From: Streptomyces litmocidini
GTDB taxonomy: Bacteria > Actinomycetota > Actinomycetes > Streptomycetales > Streptomycetaceae
Length of the DNA: 64,000 nucleotides
Assembly: GCF_014649755.1 (NCBI RefSeq)
Contig: NZ_BMTQ01000010.1
Span: 62,001 to 126,000, forward strand
Direction: 5' to 3'
The notes under the pieces are model-generated. The model worked only from the letters and a program-made list of their open reading frames with translations. It did not search any database and had not been told where the DNA came from. Below are positions 51,740 to 59,993 of the stretch, piece by piece (the stretch's first letter is position 1; each line of letters begins with the position of its first letter). A program made the position numbers and the translations under genes.

Positions 51740-51797
51740 AGGGGGCGTCCCGCCGATCAGGCCCCGCGAGCCCGGCCTGATCGGCGGGACGCCCCCT
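51740..51797. promoter_or_regulatory. 24-bp perfect inverted repeat between ung and a sugar kinase gene
   Basis: Bases 51740-51763 are the exact reverse complement of 51774-51797, with the 10-nt loop CCGCGAGCCC. Core bases are GCCGATCAGGCC and GGCCTGATCGGC. The right end runs into TAGACT (51796-51801), a likely -10 for the kinase gene. Divergent placement argues against a simple terminator. Confidence 0.75.
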
Positions 51798-51842
51798 AGA
51801 CTGCCGAGCCCCTTCCGACTGCCCCCGTGAGGACGGTGTTCC

Positions 51843-52829
51843 GTGGTCTCCCTGAACGCACCCGCATCAGGTCTCGTCGTCGGCGTCGACTCCGGCGGGT
51901 CGGGGCTCCGCGTCGCGCTGGCCGAGGCGGCGAGCGGCACCGTCCTGGAGGCCGTCTCCTCCCGCGAGCCGGTGCGGACGGGACCGGACGGGATCTCCGC
52001 CGGCCACTTCCTGGAGCAGGTCCTGCCCGCCGTCGTCGCCCTGCGGGAACGGGCCGGCGCACGGCCGGTCGCAGCCGTGGCCGTGGGCGCCGCCGGAATG
52101 GCGACCCTCGGGGACGAGTTGAGGGCCGAACTGCCGCGCGCCTTCGAGGAGGCCTGGGGCGTGCGCCGTCTCGCGCTCGCGGCCGACGCGGTCACCGCCT
52201 ACGCCGGAGCGCTCGGGCAGCGGCCGGGCGTCGTCGTCGCGGGCGGCACCGGCCTGATCGCGCTCGGCACGGATCTGACGGCCTGGCGGCGGGCGGACGG
52301 CTGGGGGCACCTCCTCGGCGACTGCGGCAGCGGCGCCTGGATCGGCCGGGCCGGACTGGAGGCGGCGATGCGCGCGCACGACGGGCGGCGCGGGGGTTCG
52401 ACGCCGCTCCTGGACCGGGCCGAGAAGCTCTTCGGGCCGGCGGCCGGACTGCCGGGCCTGCTCTACCCGCGCACGGACCGGCCCGCGATGCTCGCCTCCT
52501 TCGCCCCCGAAGTGGGACGCTGCGCCGCTGCGGATCCCGTGGCGGCCGGCATCCTCGCACGGGCCGGCGCCCACATCGCCGAGGCCGCCGAGGCCGCGTG
52601 CCCGGCGGAGCCGGGCGCCCTGGTGGCCCTCACCGGCGGGCTCTTCAGGATGGGCGAGCCCCTGCTCGCACCGCTCCGGTCCGCCCTCGGGGAGTTGCTG
52701 CCGGAGGCGCGGACGACGGAGGCCGCGGGAGACCCGCTCGCCGGGGCGGTCGCCCTCGCCTCCGCGCTCGCCACCGGCACCCTGTGCCTGCCGGAAGACC
52801 CGTCGCTGCTCCGCCTGTTCGGCGCCTGA
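51843..52829 (+). CDS. BadF/BadG/BcrA/BcrD-type ATPase, N-acetylglucosamine kinase-like
   Basis: 328 aa; GTG at 51843. ASKHA fold with phosphate-1 motif VVGVDSGGSGLRVALAEA, connect-1 AVGAAGMATLG, phosphate-2 VVVAGGTGLIALG with GWGHLLGDCGSGAWIGRAGL, and adenosine motif VALTGGLFRMG. The GDxGSGxxIG segment is typical of eukaryotic-type GlcNAc kinases in actinobacteria. Phosphorylates GlcNAc or a similar amino sugar with ATP; specificity is inferred. Its promoter abuts the long inverted repeat. Confidence 0.92.
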   Translation: MVSLNAPASGLVVGVDSGGSGLRVALAEAASGTVLEAVSSREPVRTGPDGISAGHFLEQVLPAVVALRERAGARPVAAVAVGAAGMATLGDELRAELPRAFEEAWGVRRLALAADAVTAYAGALGQRPGVVVAGGTGLIALGTDLTAWRRADGWGHLLGDCGSGAWIGRAGLEAAMRAHDGRRGGSTPLLDRAEKLFGPAAGLPGLLYPRTDRPAMLASFAPEVGRCAAADPVAAGILARAGAHIAEAAEAACPAEPGALVALTGGLFRMGEPLLAPLRSALGELLPEARTTEAAGDPLAGAVALASALATGTLCLPEDPSLLRLFGA

Positions 52830-53037
52830 ACGGTGCGGGCGGGAGCGTCGTCCCAGGTGGAACGGGGTGCGCGGAAACGGGAGAAGGCACGGACCGGGCG
52901 GCGGAGAGGAGGAAGCGGAACCTGATCCGGGGCGGACGCGAAAGGGGGGCGGAACGGAAGCCGGGGCCGAGAGCGGACATAGGGGGACGGAAGGCGCGTG
53001 ACCGCACCTCAGCCAACGGCGCGGCAGGCGAAACCAG

Positions 53038-53043
53038 TAGCAT
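53038..53043 (+). promoter_or_regulatory. -10 element of a probable leaderless promoter
   Basis: TAGCAT ends 8 nt before the ATG at 53052 with no clear ribosome site. Confidence 0.45.
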
Positions 53044-53051
53044 GCGGCGCC

Positions 53052-53975
53052 ATGAGCTCCCCCACTGGGCCTGCTTCCGGCCTGCCTGTACGAATGCCTC
53101 GACCCCGCCAGTCCGGGCGGCACCGTCGCCCCGAACCCGCGGCGGCGCCCGAGGGCGCTCCCGCACTGGTCCTCGCCGTGCCCGGCGCGCCGTCCGACGC
53201 CATACGCGCGTTGGCCGAGGAGGTCGTGAGCATCGCCCGCTCCGAGCTGCCCGGCCTGGAGGCCGCGATCGGTTTCCTGGAGGGCGACGACACCGAGTTC
53301 CCGTCGCTCGCGTCCGTCCTCACGGCGGCCGCCGCGCTGCGCACCGAGCGGTACGAGCTGGCCCTGGCCGCCGGCCGTGAGGCCACCGCCCCGACGGGCC
53401 CCGCCGCGGTCGTCGTCCCGCTGCTCGCGGGCCCGGACAGCGCCCAGATGCGCCAGGTGCGCCAGGCCCTGATGGACGGCGGCAACACCGCCGAGCTGAC
53501 CGACGTCCTCGGCCCGCACCCGCTGCTCGCCGAGGCGCTGCACGTGCGCCTCTCCGAGGCCGGTCTGGCCCGCGCCGACCGCGCCCGGCTGTTCACGGTG
53601 GCGACGGCCGCCGACGGCATCATCCTGGCCACGGTCGGCGGCGAGGAGGCCGTGCAGGCCGCCGGGATCACCGGCATGCTGCTCGCCGCGCGCCTCGCCG
53701 TCCCGGTGATGGCCGCCGCTCTCGACCAGGAGGGTTCCATCGCCTCCGTGGCCGAGCAGCTGCGCGCCGCCGGCGCGGAGCAGCTGGCCCTCGCCCCGTA
53801 CCTGATCGGCCCCGAGCTGGCCGACGGTCTCCTCGACGAGGCGTCGAAGGAGGCCGGGTGCGCCGCCGCCGAGCCGCTGGGCGCCTACCCGGCCATCGGC
53901 AAGCTGGTGCTCTCGCAGTACACGGCCGCGCTGGGCATCGCGCCCCAGCAGCCGCAGGGCGCCCCGTCGCTCTGA
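53052..53975 (+). CDS. CbiX/sirohydrochlorin chelatase-like protein
   Basis: 307 aa; ATG at 53052. After a basic Pro-rich N-terminus (~1-45) the protein has two repeats of the CbiX-like chelatase fold: LVLAVPGAPSDAIRALAEEV with AAVVVPLLAGPDSAQMRQVR, and the second half IILATVGGEEAVQAAGITGM with QLALAPYLIGPELADGLLDE. The canonical first-strand HGS/HGT is replaced by VPG and VGG, so the metal-chelating His may be absent and ferrochelatase activity is uncertain. Position between a sugar kinase and a lactonase gives no pathway clue. Stop codon lies in a duplicated segment. Confidence 0.8.
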   Translation: MSSPTGPASGLPVRMPRPRQSGRHRRPEPAAAPEGAPALVLAVPGAPSDAIRALAEEVVSIARSELPGLEAAIGFLEGDDTEFPSLASVLTAAAALRTERYELALAAGREATAPTGPAAVVVPLLAGPDSAQMRQVRQALMDGGNTAELTDVLGPHPLLAEALHVRLSEAGLARADRARLFTVATAADGIILATVGGEEAVQAAGITGMLLAARLAVPVMAAALDQEGSIASVAEQLRAAGAEQLALAPYLIGPELADGLLDEASKEAGCAAAEPLGAYPAIGKLVLSQYTAALGIAPQQPQGAPSL

Positions 53976-54040
53976 GGCCCGCTCCCCGAGGCCCTGAGGC
54001 CCGCTCTCCGAGGATCGCCCTCCGGGGCCCGTCCTCCGAG
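53972..54040. repeat. 22-bp tandem duplication including the chelatase stop codon
   Basis: CTGAGGCCCGCTCCCCGAGG at 53972 repeats as CTGAGGCCCGCTCTCCGAGG at 53994 (22-bp period), then a diverged third copy follows. The TGA (53973-53975) is inside the first copy. Confidence 0.75.
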
Positions 54041-54061
54041 GCGCCCGCCCCGTGTCGTACG

Positions 54062-54099
54062 GAAGGGCCCGCTCCGGATTCGTCCGGCGCGGGCCCTTC
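54062..54099. terminator. Bidirectional terminator between convergent genes
   Basis: GAAGGGCCCGC (54062-54072) pairs with GCGGGCCCTTC (54089-54099), and inside CCGGA-TTCG-TCCGG (54074-54087) extends the hairpin with a stable TTCG tetraloop. Both flanking genes end towards it. Confidence 0.85.
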
Positions 54100-54124
54100 G
54101 TCGTGTCCGGCGGGGTCCGGAGGT

Positions 54125-55180
54125 TCAGCCGAGGACGACGCAGGAGGCCGCGGGGGCCTCGATCGCGCCGGCGCGCGCCGGGATCCCGGTCTCCGGGTCG
54201 AGGGTGAACCAGGTGACGTCCCCGGAGCGCTCGTTCGCCGCGTACAGGCGCCGTCCGGAGGGGTCGAGGGTCAGGTCGCGGGGCCAGGTGCCGCCGCAGG
54301 GCACGGTGGCGACGAGCCCGGCCTCGGCGCCGCCGGCTCCGAGGGCGAGCACGGCGAGGGTGTCGGTCCCGCGCACGGCGGCCCAGAGGAAGCGGCCGTC
54401 GGGAGCGACGACCACCTCGGAGGGGTAGCGGGGCCCGGTGGTGCCCTCGGGGACGACGGGGGTCTCCCGGAGGGGTTCGAGGACGCCCCGCTCCGCGTCC
54501 CAGCGGCAGATCGTGAGGGTGGGCTCCAGCTCGTTCAGGACGTACGCGTGCGTGCCGGCCGGATGGAAGGCGAGGTGGCGCGGTCCGGTGCCGGGGCGCA
54601 GCGCGGTCTCGCCGTGCAGGGCGAGCTCCCCGGTCGCGGGGTCGAGCGCGCAGATCCGTACGGAGTCGGTGCCGAGGTCCACGCTGACGACCCAGCGACC
54701 GCTGGGATCGGGGAGCACCTGGTGGGCGTGCGGGCCGCTCTGGCGGTCGGCGACGGGGCCGCTGCCCTCGTGCCGCAGGACCGCCGCGGCGGGGCGGGCG
54801 GTGCCGTCCCCGGCCAGGGGCAGGGCGGTGACGCTGCCGGAGGTGTAGTTGGCGGTGAGGAGGTGTCCGGCGGCGAGCGCCAGATGGGTGGGGCCCGCGC
54901 CGCCGACGGGGACGGGAGCGCCGAGCGGCCGGGGCGCGGGGCCGGTGACGTCGAAGGCGGCGACGGCACCGGCCCCGGTCTCGGACACGGCGTGGAGCAC
55001 GGGCCCGGCGAGGGCGAGGAAGGAGGGGTCGGCGACGGCGTCGCTGCCGCCGGTGACGGTCAGCGCGCCGGTCTCCTCGTCCACGTCGGCGACGAGGACG
55101 CCGCGGCCGCCCGCCGTGGTGAAGGAGCCGATGTACGCCCGTACCCCGCTCCGGCCTCGGACCGTCCCTGTGCCGCCCAC
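54125..55180 (-). CDS. Lactonase-family beta-propeller (YbhE-type 6-phosphogluconolactonase)
   Basis: 351 aa; GTG at 55180 with GGGGAGGCGCC upstream. Seven-bladed propeller of the lactonase family: RAYIGSFTTAGGRGVLVADV at the start, THLALAAGHLLTANYTSGSV, SGPHAHQVLPDPSGRWVVSV (active-site His), VLNELEPTLTICRWDAERG, VPEGTTGPRYPSEVVVAPDG, RDLTLDPSGRRLYAANERSG. Hydrolyses a sugar lactone, probably 6-phosphogluconolactone; other lactones are possible. A GGTCTAGACC palindrome lies 71 nt upstream, so it could be under amino-sugar control. Confidence 0.93.
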   Translation of the reverse strand: MGGTGTVRGRSGVRAYIGSFTTAGGRGVLVADVDEETGALTVTGGSDAVADPSFLALAGPVLHAVSETGAGAVAAFDVTGPAPRPLGAPVPVGGAGPTHLALAAGHLLTANYTSGSVTALPLAGDGTARPAAAVLRHEGSGPVADRQSGPHAHQVLPDPSGRWVVSVDLGTDSVRICALDPATGELALHGETALRPGTGPRHLAFHPAGTHAYVLNELEPTLTICRWDAERGVLEPLRETPVVPEGTTGPRYPSEVVVAPDGRFLWAAVRGTDTLAVLALGAGGAEAGLVATVPCGGTWPRDLTLDPSGRRLYAANERSGDVTWFTLDPETGIPARAGAIEAPAASCVVLG

Positions 55181-55250
55181 GGCGCCTCCCCTGTCCCCGG
55201 GCCGGTCGCGGTCGACCGGCCGTCGTCTCGTCGGCCCGACGGTAGCAGTC

Positions 55251-55260
55251 GGTCTAGACC
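55251..55260. promoter_or_regulatory. GGTCTAGACC palindrome, core of a DasR-type (GntR) site
   Basis: The 10-bp core equals the centre of DasR-responsive elements (ACTGGTCTAGACCACT), 71 nt upstream of the lactonase start. The outer three bases on each side (GTC and AAA) do not match the consensus, so binding may be weak or by another GntR protein. Confidence 0.5.
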
Positions 55261-55280
55261 AAAGGGAGGAGCTCGGGCCT

Positions 55281-55440
55281 CGCGACTCGGAGACGACGGG
55301 GGCCCGGAGACGACGGGGGCGGAAGCGACGGGGGGCCGGAAGCGACGGGCGCTCGGGATCCGGAAACGGAAGACGACGGGGACCTGGCGCTCGGGGCCCG
55401 GGCCCCGGAAAGCGACGGGAAGCGACGGGAAGCCGGGGCT
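55281..55440. repeat. Degenerate GGAAGCGACGGG repeats
   Basis: About seven imperfect copies of GGAAGCGACGGG or GGAGACGACGGG run through the gap up to the FUSC stop. The repeats explain most of the 260-nt gene-free stretch between the lactonase and FUSC genes. Confidence 0.7.
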
Positions 55441-56949
55441 TCAGGAACGGAGGATCCACGCCCCGGGCGGAGTCCGCAGCGGAGCGTCCAGCTCCGTGAG
55501 CACGCGAGCGAGTCCGCTCGCGTGGGCGAGAGCCGGCGCGCCCGCGTGGGCATGGCCCTCGATCCGCGGGTGACCGTCCGGCTCCGCCGCGGCCCCTCCG
55601 CGGGAGGTGAGGGCTTCCACGGCGGCTTCGACCCGCCAGCAGGCGGCGGCCAGGCGGGCGTCGTGACCGGCGTCCGGGTCGGCGGCGACGGCGACCAGTC
55701 CCCGCACCTCCCCGGCCGCTTCGTCGAGAAGCGCGAGGACGCGGCGCGCTCGCTGCTTCCTCCCCCTGAACGGGGTCAACGGATGCACCAACGGAGCCAG
55801 CGAGAGCCGCACGCGCCCGAGAAGGGCCTCCAGCTCGGCGGCGTGCGGCGTCGGGTCGGCGGCTTCCTCGCCGGCCAGACGGCGGACCGACGCCGAGGTG
55901 GCGGACCGGACGCAGAGGAGCGCTCGCTGGATCCACGCGTCGTTCGTCGTGTGCGTCCGGACGGGAAGGACCAGCGTCACGGCGAGGCCCGCGCACGCGG
56001 CCCCGACGCAGGTCTCGGTGACGCGCAGGAGGAGCAGGGCGCCGTCCAGCACCCCCAGCAGTCCGTAGAGCAGGCTGGCCATGACGGTGACCGCCAGGAT
56101 CATCCAGCTGTACGAGACGGGGGCGGCGTAGAAGATCCCGAACACGCACAGGGCGACCAGCAGGGCGGTGGCGACGGGCGCGCCCCCCAGCGGGACGGCG
56201 ACCAGGAATCCGGCGGCGATGCCGGTGACGGTGCCGAGGACGCGACGGAAGCCCCGGACGAGCGTCTCGCCCCGCGAGGCCGTGTTGACGAAGATCCACC
56301 AGACGGTGCCGACGGCCCAGTACCAGCGCTCCTCCGAGAGGAACTGCCCGATGACGAGGGCCGCCCCCGAGGCGACGGAGACCTGGACGGCCTGACGGGT
56401 GGTGGCCCGGGCGAGCCCCGTTCCGGGCAGGGGGGCGGGGACGGCCGGCGGCGGGACCCGACGCTCGACGGGCCAGAGCACGAAGCGCACGGCCGCGGCC
56501 GCACCCAGGGCGATGCCGGTGGCCGCGTACAGCTCGGGGAGCTGGGCGGGCAGGGCGTGCAGGAACTGGGTCACGAAGAACTGCATGAAGGCGAAGATCC
56601 CGAGCGCGTGTCCGCGCGGTCCCCAGCGGCGCGCGTAGACGCCCGCGAAGATCACGACCAGCCAGACCGCGTCGCGCAGGAGCGGCACGCCGTGCAGGAG
56701 GGTCGCGAGGGCCAGCACGGGGAAGCCGACCGTCGGCAGCAGGGCGGTGGTGACGGCCTGACGGCGCACCGAGGGATCGGCGACCGTGAAGAGGGCGAGC
56801 AGCGCGGCGAGGCCGGCGGTGACGGACGCGACGAGGGACAGGCCGGACGACTCGGCCAGGGCGACCGCGAGCGCGACGCCGAGGACGGCGCGGAGCGAGA
56901 CCCGGAGCCGGACGAGCCCCGGATCCGGGGCCATGAAGTACTTCTGCAC
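55441..56949 (-). CDS. FUSC-family membrane protein (aromatic acid exporter-like)
   Basis: 502 aa from GTG 56949; ATG 56934 is an alternative. Two blocks of about five to six hydrophobic helices (~15-165 with LRAVLGVALAVALAESSGLS, and ~200-320 with GAALVIGQFLSEERWYWAVG, then WWIFVNTASRGETLVRGFRR) flank a short Pro-rich linker, the FUSC/YccS arrangement. A soluble helical tail (~340-502) follows, containing VHPLTPFRGRKQRARRVLA. Homologues export p-hydroxybenzoate or fusaric acid; the substrate here is unknown. Monocistronic. Confidence 0.9.
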   Translation of the reverse strand: MQKYFMAPDPGLVRLRVSLRAVLGVALAVALAESSGLSLVASVTAGLAALLALFTVADPSVRRQAVTTALLPTVGFPVLALATLLHGVPLLRDAVWLVVIFAGVYARRWGPRGHALGIFAFMQFFVTQFLHALPAQLPELYAATGIALGAAAAVRFVLWPVERRVPPPAVPAPLPGTGLARATTRQAVQVSVASGAALVIGQFLSEERWYWAVGTVWWIFVNTASRGETLVRGFRRVLGTVTGIAAGFLVAVPLGGAPVATALLVALCVFGIFYAAPVSYSWMILAVTVMASLLYGLLGVLDGALLLLRVTETCVGAACAGLAVTLVLPVRTHTTNDAWIQRALLCVRSATSASVRRLAGEEAADPTPHAAELEALLGRVRLSLAPLVHPLTPFRGRKQRARRVLALLDEAAGEVRGLVAVAADPDAGHDARLAAACWRVEAAVEALTSRGGAAAEPDGHPRIEGHAHAGAPALAHASGLARVLTELDAPLRTPPGAWILRS

Positions 56950-57388
56950 GGCGGCCAATTCCGCCCCCCTTGATCTGTCCCTCACCGCGCGCGAGGCTCC
57001 CCTGGGGTGGTGGGGGCCCGGGCACGACGAAAGCACCGCCGGCCGGTCCGGCCTCGTCGCCGGACGGCGCTGCGGCGCCGAAGATGTGTGATGGCTACAA
57101 GGATAGACGGAGAGGGGTGCATCGGCTCAACCGAGAGCCGAAAGGGTGGGCCATCGGCCCATCGATGCGGTGGGGCGGGTGACCGTGCGCGGCCATTGGC
57201 CCACACCGTCGGGCCGACCGTCCACGGCCACGGGGGGGAGCCCCCTTCGTCCACGCGTCACCCCGGACGTCGCCGCGTCCGGTGCCGCCGAGGTCCCGAG
57301 GACCTGGCGGTCGGCCGCCGCACGGCGGACCGCCTCTTTGGTGGCGCCTTTCGGATCGTGCCGGGCCCGGGGCCCGGTCCGGCGGGCC
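56950..57388. other. 439-bp gene-free gap upstream of the FUSC gene
   Basis: No supportable gene. It holds CGGCTC-AACCGA-GAGCCG near 57121-57140 and two related palindromes, GGGCCATCGGCCCA (57150s) and GGCCATTGGCCCA (57190s). The GGCCAT-YGGCCCA pair could bind one regulator; promoters for the FUSC gene should be here. Confidence 0.4.
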
Positions 57389-59551
57389 CTAGACGCCGTC
57401 CCCGCCCAGTTCGGCCCAGACGGTCTTGCCGACGTCGGTGTACCGCACGCCCCAGTTGTCCGCGAGGGAGGCGCAGATCAGGAGCCCCCGGCCGCCCTCG
57501 TCGACGGCTTTGGCGTGACGGAGGTGGGGCGCGGCCTGGCCGGCGTCGCTCACCTCGCAGGTCAGGGACGGGCCGTCGGCGATCAGGCGGAGGACGATCG
57601 GGGCCGCGCCGTGGCGGAGGGCGTTGGTGACGAGTTCGCTGGCGACGAGCGCCACCGCGAACGGGTCGGCGGGGTGCTTCCACCGCCCGAGCTGTTCCTC
57701 GGCGCGGGCCCGCGCCGTCCCCACGGCGGACAGGTCGTGGGGGATCTCCCATTGGGCGAGCTCGTCCGGCGGCAGGTGGCGGGTGCGGGCGACGAGCAGG
57801 ACCCGGTCGGGGGCGAGGAGCCGTTCCACGTCGTCGGCCATCGCCTCCGGGTCGCGTTCCGGGTGGGCGAAGGCGGCCATGAGGTCCTCCGTCCGGGGCT
57901 CCTCGCCGTCGGACGCCAGACAGAGGGTGCTGCCCTCGGGCAGGTGGAGCGTCGCGCAGGCGAACGGCGGACCCTCGCCGCCCAGCAGGGGCCCGTCGTC
58001 GAGCGGCCGGGTGTCCACCGTCCCGTCGGGGTGGACGACGACGAACAGGGAGGCGCCGGCGCGCGCGACGTCGAGCCGCCCGTCGACGGGGTCGTGGACG
58101 GCGATCGTGCAGCCGGCGGTGGGGTGGGCGTCGGGGGGCGGCGCGTCGGGCGCGCCGGCGGGGGACGCCTCCCCCTCCCCGGCGGGGCCTTCCACCGCGG
58201 GGCCCTCCACCGCGGGGCCTTCCACCGCGGGGCCCTCCACCGCGGGGCCTTCCGCCGGGAGGCCCTCGACGGTGGAGCCCTCCGCGGCGAGGCCCTCCGC
58301 CGCGAACCGGAGGGTGGTCGCGTGGAGGCGGGCGAGCAGTTCGTGCGGGTCGAGGTCGAGCGTGGTCAGGCTGTGGACGGCGGTGCGCAGCCGGCTCATG
58401 GTCGCGACGGCCCCGGCCCCCGAGGACTCCACCTGTCCCACGACGAGGGCGACGCGCGCACCCGGCAGGGGGATCACGTCGCACCAGGAACCGGCGCCGC
58501 TGCCACCGGGCCGGTGGCGGCCGGCCACGTCGACGGCGCTCTGGGTGGCCTCCTCCTTGGGCGGCGGCCAGCTCTGCAGGGCGGTCATGACGATGTGCTC
58601 GCGGGTGTACCGGAGCGCGTTCTCCAGGCAGCCGGCGGTACGGGACGCGAGGGCGTCGGCGAGGGCGCGGTCCTCGGGTCCGTACGGCTCCCCGCCGACG
58701 AGGCGCTGGAAGGCGACCGCTCCGAAGATCTGCCCGCGCAGGGTCAGCGGCACCACGAGACGCGCCGCCCCCTCGTCGCTCGTCGCCGCCGGAGGGAGGG
58801 GACGGGCGGGCGTCGGCTCCCCGTCCCCGAAGAGGCCCGGCAGCAGCACGGCACCGGCCGGCGGGCACTCCGGTCCGGTCCCCGTGCCGCCGGTGGCGGT
58901 GCAGCGCAGCAGCGGGACCGTGTCCCGGGACTGGAGGGCCGGGTCCTGCCCCCGCAGGACGGCGTCGGTGAGGGCGACCACGACGGAGTCGGCGAACGCC
59001 GGCACGGTCACGTCGACGAGCTCCCGTGCGGTGCGCTCCACGTCGAGGCCGGTGCCGATCCGCTCGTGCGCCTCGTGCAGGAGCCGCAGGCGGGCGTGGG
59101 CCCGTTCGCGGTCGGTGACGTCGGTGCTGGTCACGACCACGCCGAGGACCCGGCCCGTGTCGTCCTGGAGGCGGTGGGCGGAGGCCGAGTAGACGCGTTC
59201 GGCGTGTTCGGCGCCGGGCGGGCGGCCGATGACGCGCCGCTCGGTCGTGGAACGGCCCGTCGCGAGGACCTCGCGCAGGGCGGCCTCGTCGACGTGCACG
59301 CCGGCGAACGAGGCGTACGCCTCGACGGCGGGCATGCCGAGCATGCGGTCGGCGGGGATGCCGTGGACTCCGGCGGCGACGGCGTTCACCCGGACGACGC
59401 GCAGGTCCGTGTCGAGTACGTGGACTCCGATGTCGGACTGGGTGAACACCGCGTCCAGGACGGCGTCGCCCCACGCGGTCTCCGCGTTCCAGGGGTCGGC
59501 CGCCCCGGGCGGGGACGTGCCCGCCGGATCCTGCCCGCCGTCCGTGTCCAC
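57389..59551 (-). CDS. SpoIIE-family regulator with degenerate phosphatase site and intact HATPase
   Basis: 720 aa; GTG at 59551 with GGGAG upstream. Domains: PAS (~30-150, DAVFTQSDIGVHVLDTDLRV), GAF (~155-330), PP2C-like SpoIIE (~345-585), HATPase (~610-720; ELVTNALRHG, EGGRGLLICASLA). In the PP2C region GGDWFD is replaced by GSWCDV and GDVMGHG by GQVESSG (~350-375), removing metal-binding Asp residues, so phosphatase activity is doubtful. An EGPAV repeat insert sits at ~420-455. The HATPase keeps its nucleotide motifs. It may act as an anti-sigma-type kinase or scaffold. Divergent from the Lrp gene. Confidence 0.9.
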   Translation of the reverse strand: MDTDGGQDPAGTSPPGAADPWNAETAWGDAVLDAVFTQSDIGVHVLDTDLRVVRVNAVAAGVHGIPADRMLGMPAVEAYASFAGVHVDEAALREVLATGRSTTERRVIGRPPGAEHAERVYSASAHRLQDDTGRVLGVVVTSTDVTDRERAHARLRLLHEAHERIGTGLDVERTARELVDVTVPAFADSVVVALTDAVLRGQDPALQSRDTVPLLRCTATGGTGTGPECPPAGAVLLPGLFGDGEPTPARPLPPAATSDEGAARLVVPLTLRGQIFGAVAFQRLVGGEPYGPEDRALADALASRTAGCLENALRYTREHIVMTALQSWPPPKEEATQSAVDVAGRHRPGGSGAGSWCDVIPLPGARVALVVGQVESSGAGAVATMSRLRTAVHSLTTLDLDPHELLARLHATTLRFAAEGLAAEGSTVEGLPAEGPAVEGPAVEGPAVEGPAVEGPAGEGEASPAGAPDAPPPDAHPTAGCTIAVHDPVDGRLDVARAGASLFVVVHPDGTVDTRPLDDGPLLGGEGPPFACATLHLPEGSTLCLASDGEEPRTEDLMAAFAHPERDPEAMADDVERLLAPDRVLLVARTRHLPPDELAQWEIPHDLSAVGTARARAEEQLGRWKHPADPFAVALVASELVTNALRHGAAPIVLRLIADGPSLTCEVSDAGQAAPHLRHAKAVDEGGRGLLICASLADNWGVRYTDVGKTVWAELGGDGV
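58185..58260. repeat. 15-bp coding tandem repeat encoding EGPAV
   Basis: GGGGCCTTCCACCGC alternates with GGGGCCCTCCACCGC about five times, giving EGPAV units on the minus strand. The T/C alternation gives a higher-order 30-bp period. It lies within the phosphatase-like gene and keeps frame. Confidence 0.85.
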
Positions 59552-59993
59552 TCGTCGTCGCTCCCGCCGGAAGTGCCCGGCCGCGCCTCAGCCGGTTCCG
59601 ACGAGCCTCTCCCAGATCGCGCCGCCTCGCGAACCGAACCGGAGGGCACCGGCGCCTTCCGCCCCGCTCCGGAACGGTGCGGGGCACGCCGGGTCCGCGG
59701 ACGGTGGGGCACGCCGGGTCCGCGGACGGTGGGGCGCGCCCCGGAGGTCCGCGCGGTCGGCCTGCGGGGAGGCCCGGGCTCGTACGACCCGGGCCGGGCG
59801 CCCGGCCGGGGGAGCGCGCCGGGATCGGAGGACGACGGTTTCGGGCGCGTCCTTCGTCTCCGTCGCTTCGGCCGACCGGGGGACCTCCCCGCAGAGGGGT
59901 ACGTACTCCTGCCGGGGCACGGGCGCGGCACCTCCCGAGGGCGTGGGTACAGTCGGACATCGGACGGACCGGGGCGGAGGAGGCCGACGGGGC
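59552..59993. repeat. 442-bp gap with a 25-bp tandem repeat
   Basis: GGGGCACGCCGGGTCCGCGG with ACGGT begins at 59681 and 59706, and a third, partial copy at 59731, exact 25-bp period. The gap otherwise shows no gene. TACAGT near 59948 may be a -10 for the Lrp gene, which lies ~45 nt downstream. Confidence 0.75.

Noticed and set aside
51740..51797. Insertion-sequence terminal repeats
   Set aside because: The two arms are only 10 nt apart, no transposase is present and no flanking target duplication is visible.
54125..57025. A 966-codon minus frame joining the lactonase to upstream sequence
   Set aside because: Only the last 351 codons resemble a protein family; the rest is an out-of-frame reading of the FUSC gene, and a good start lies at 55180.
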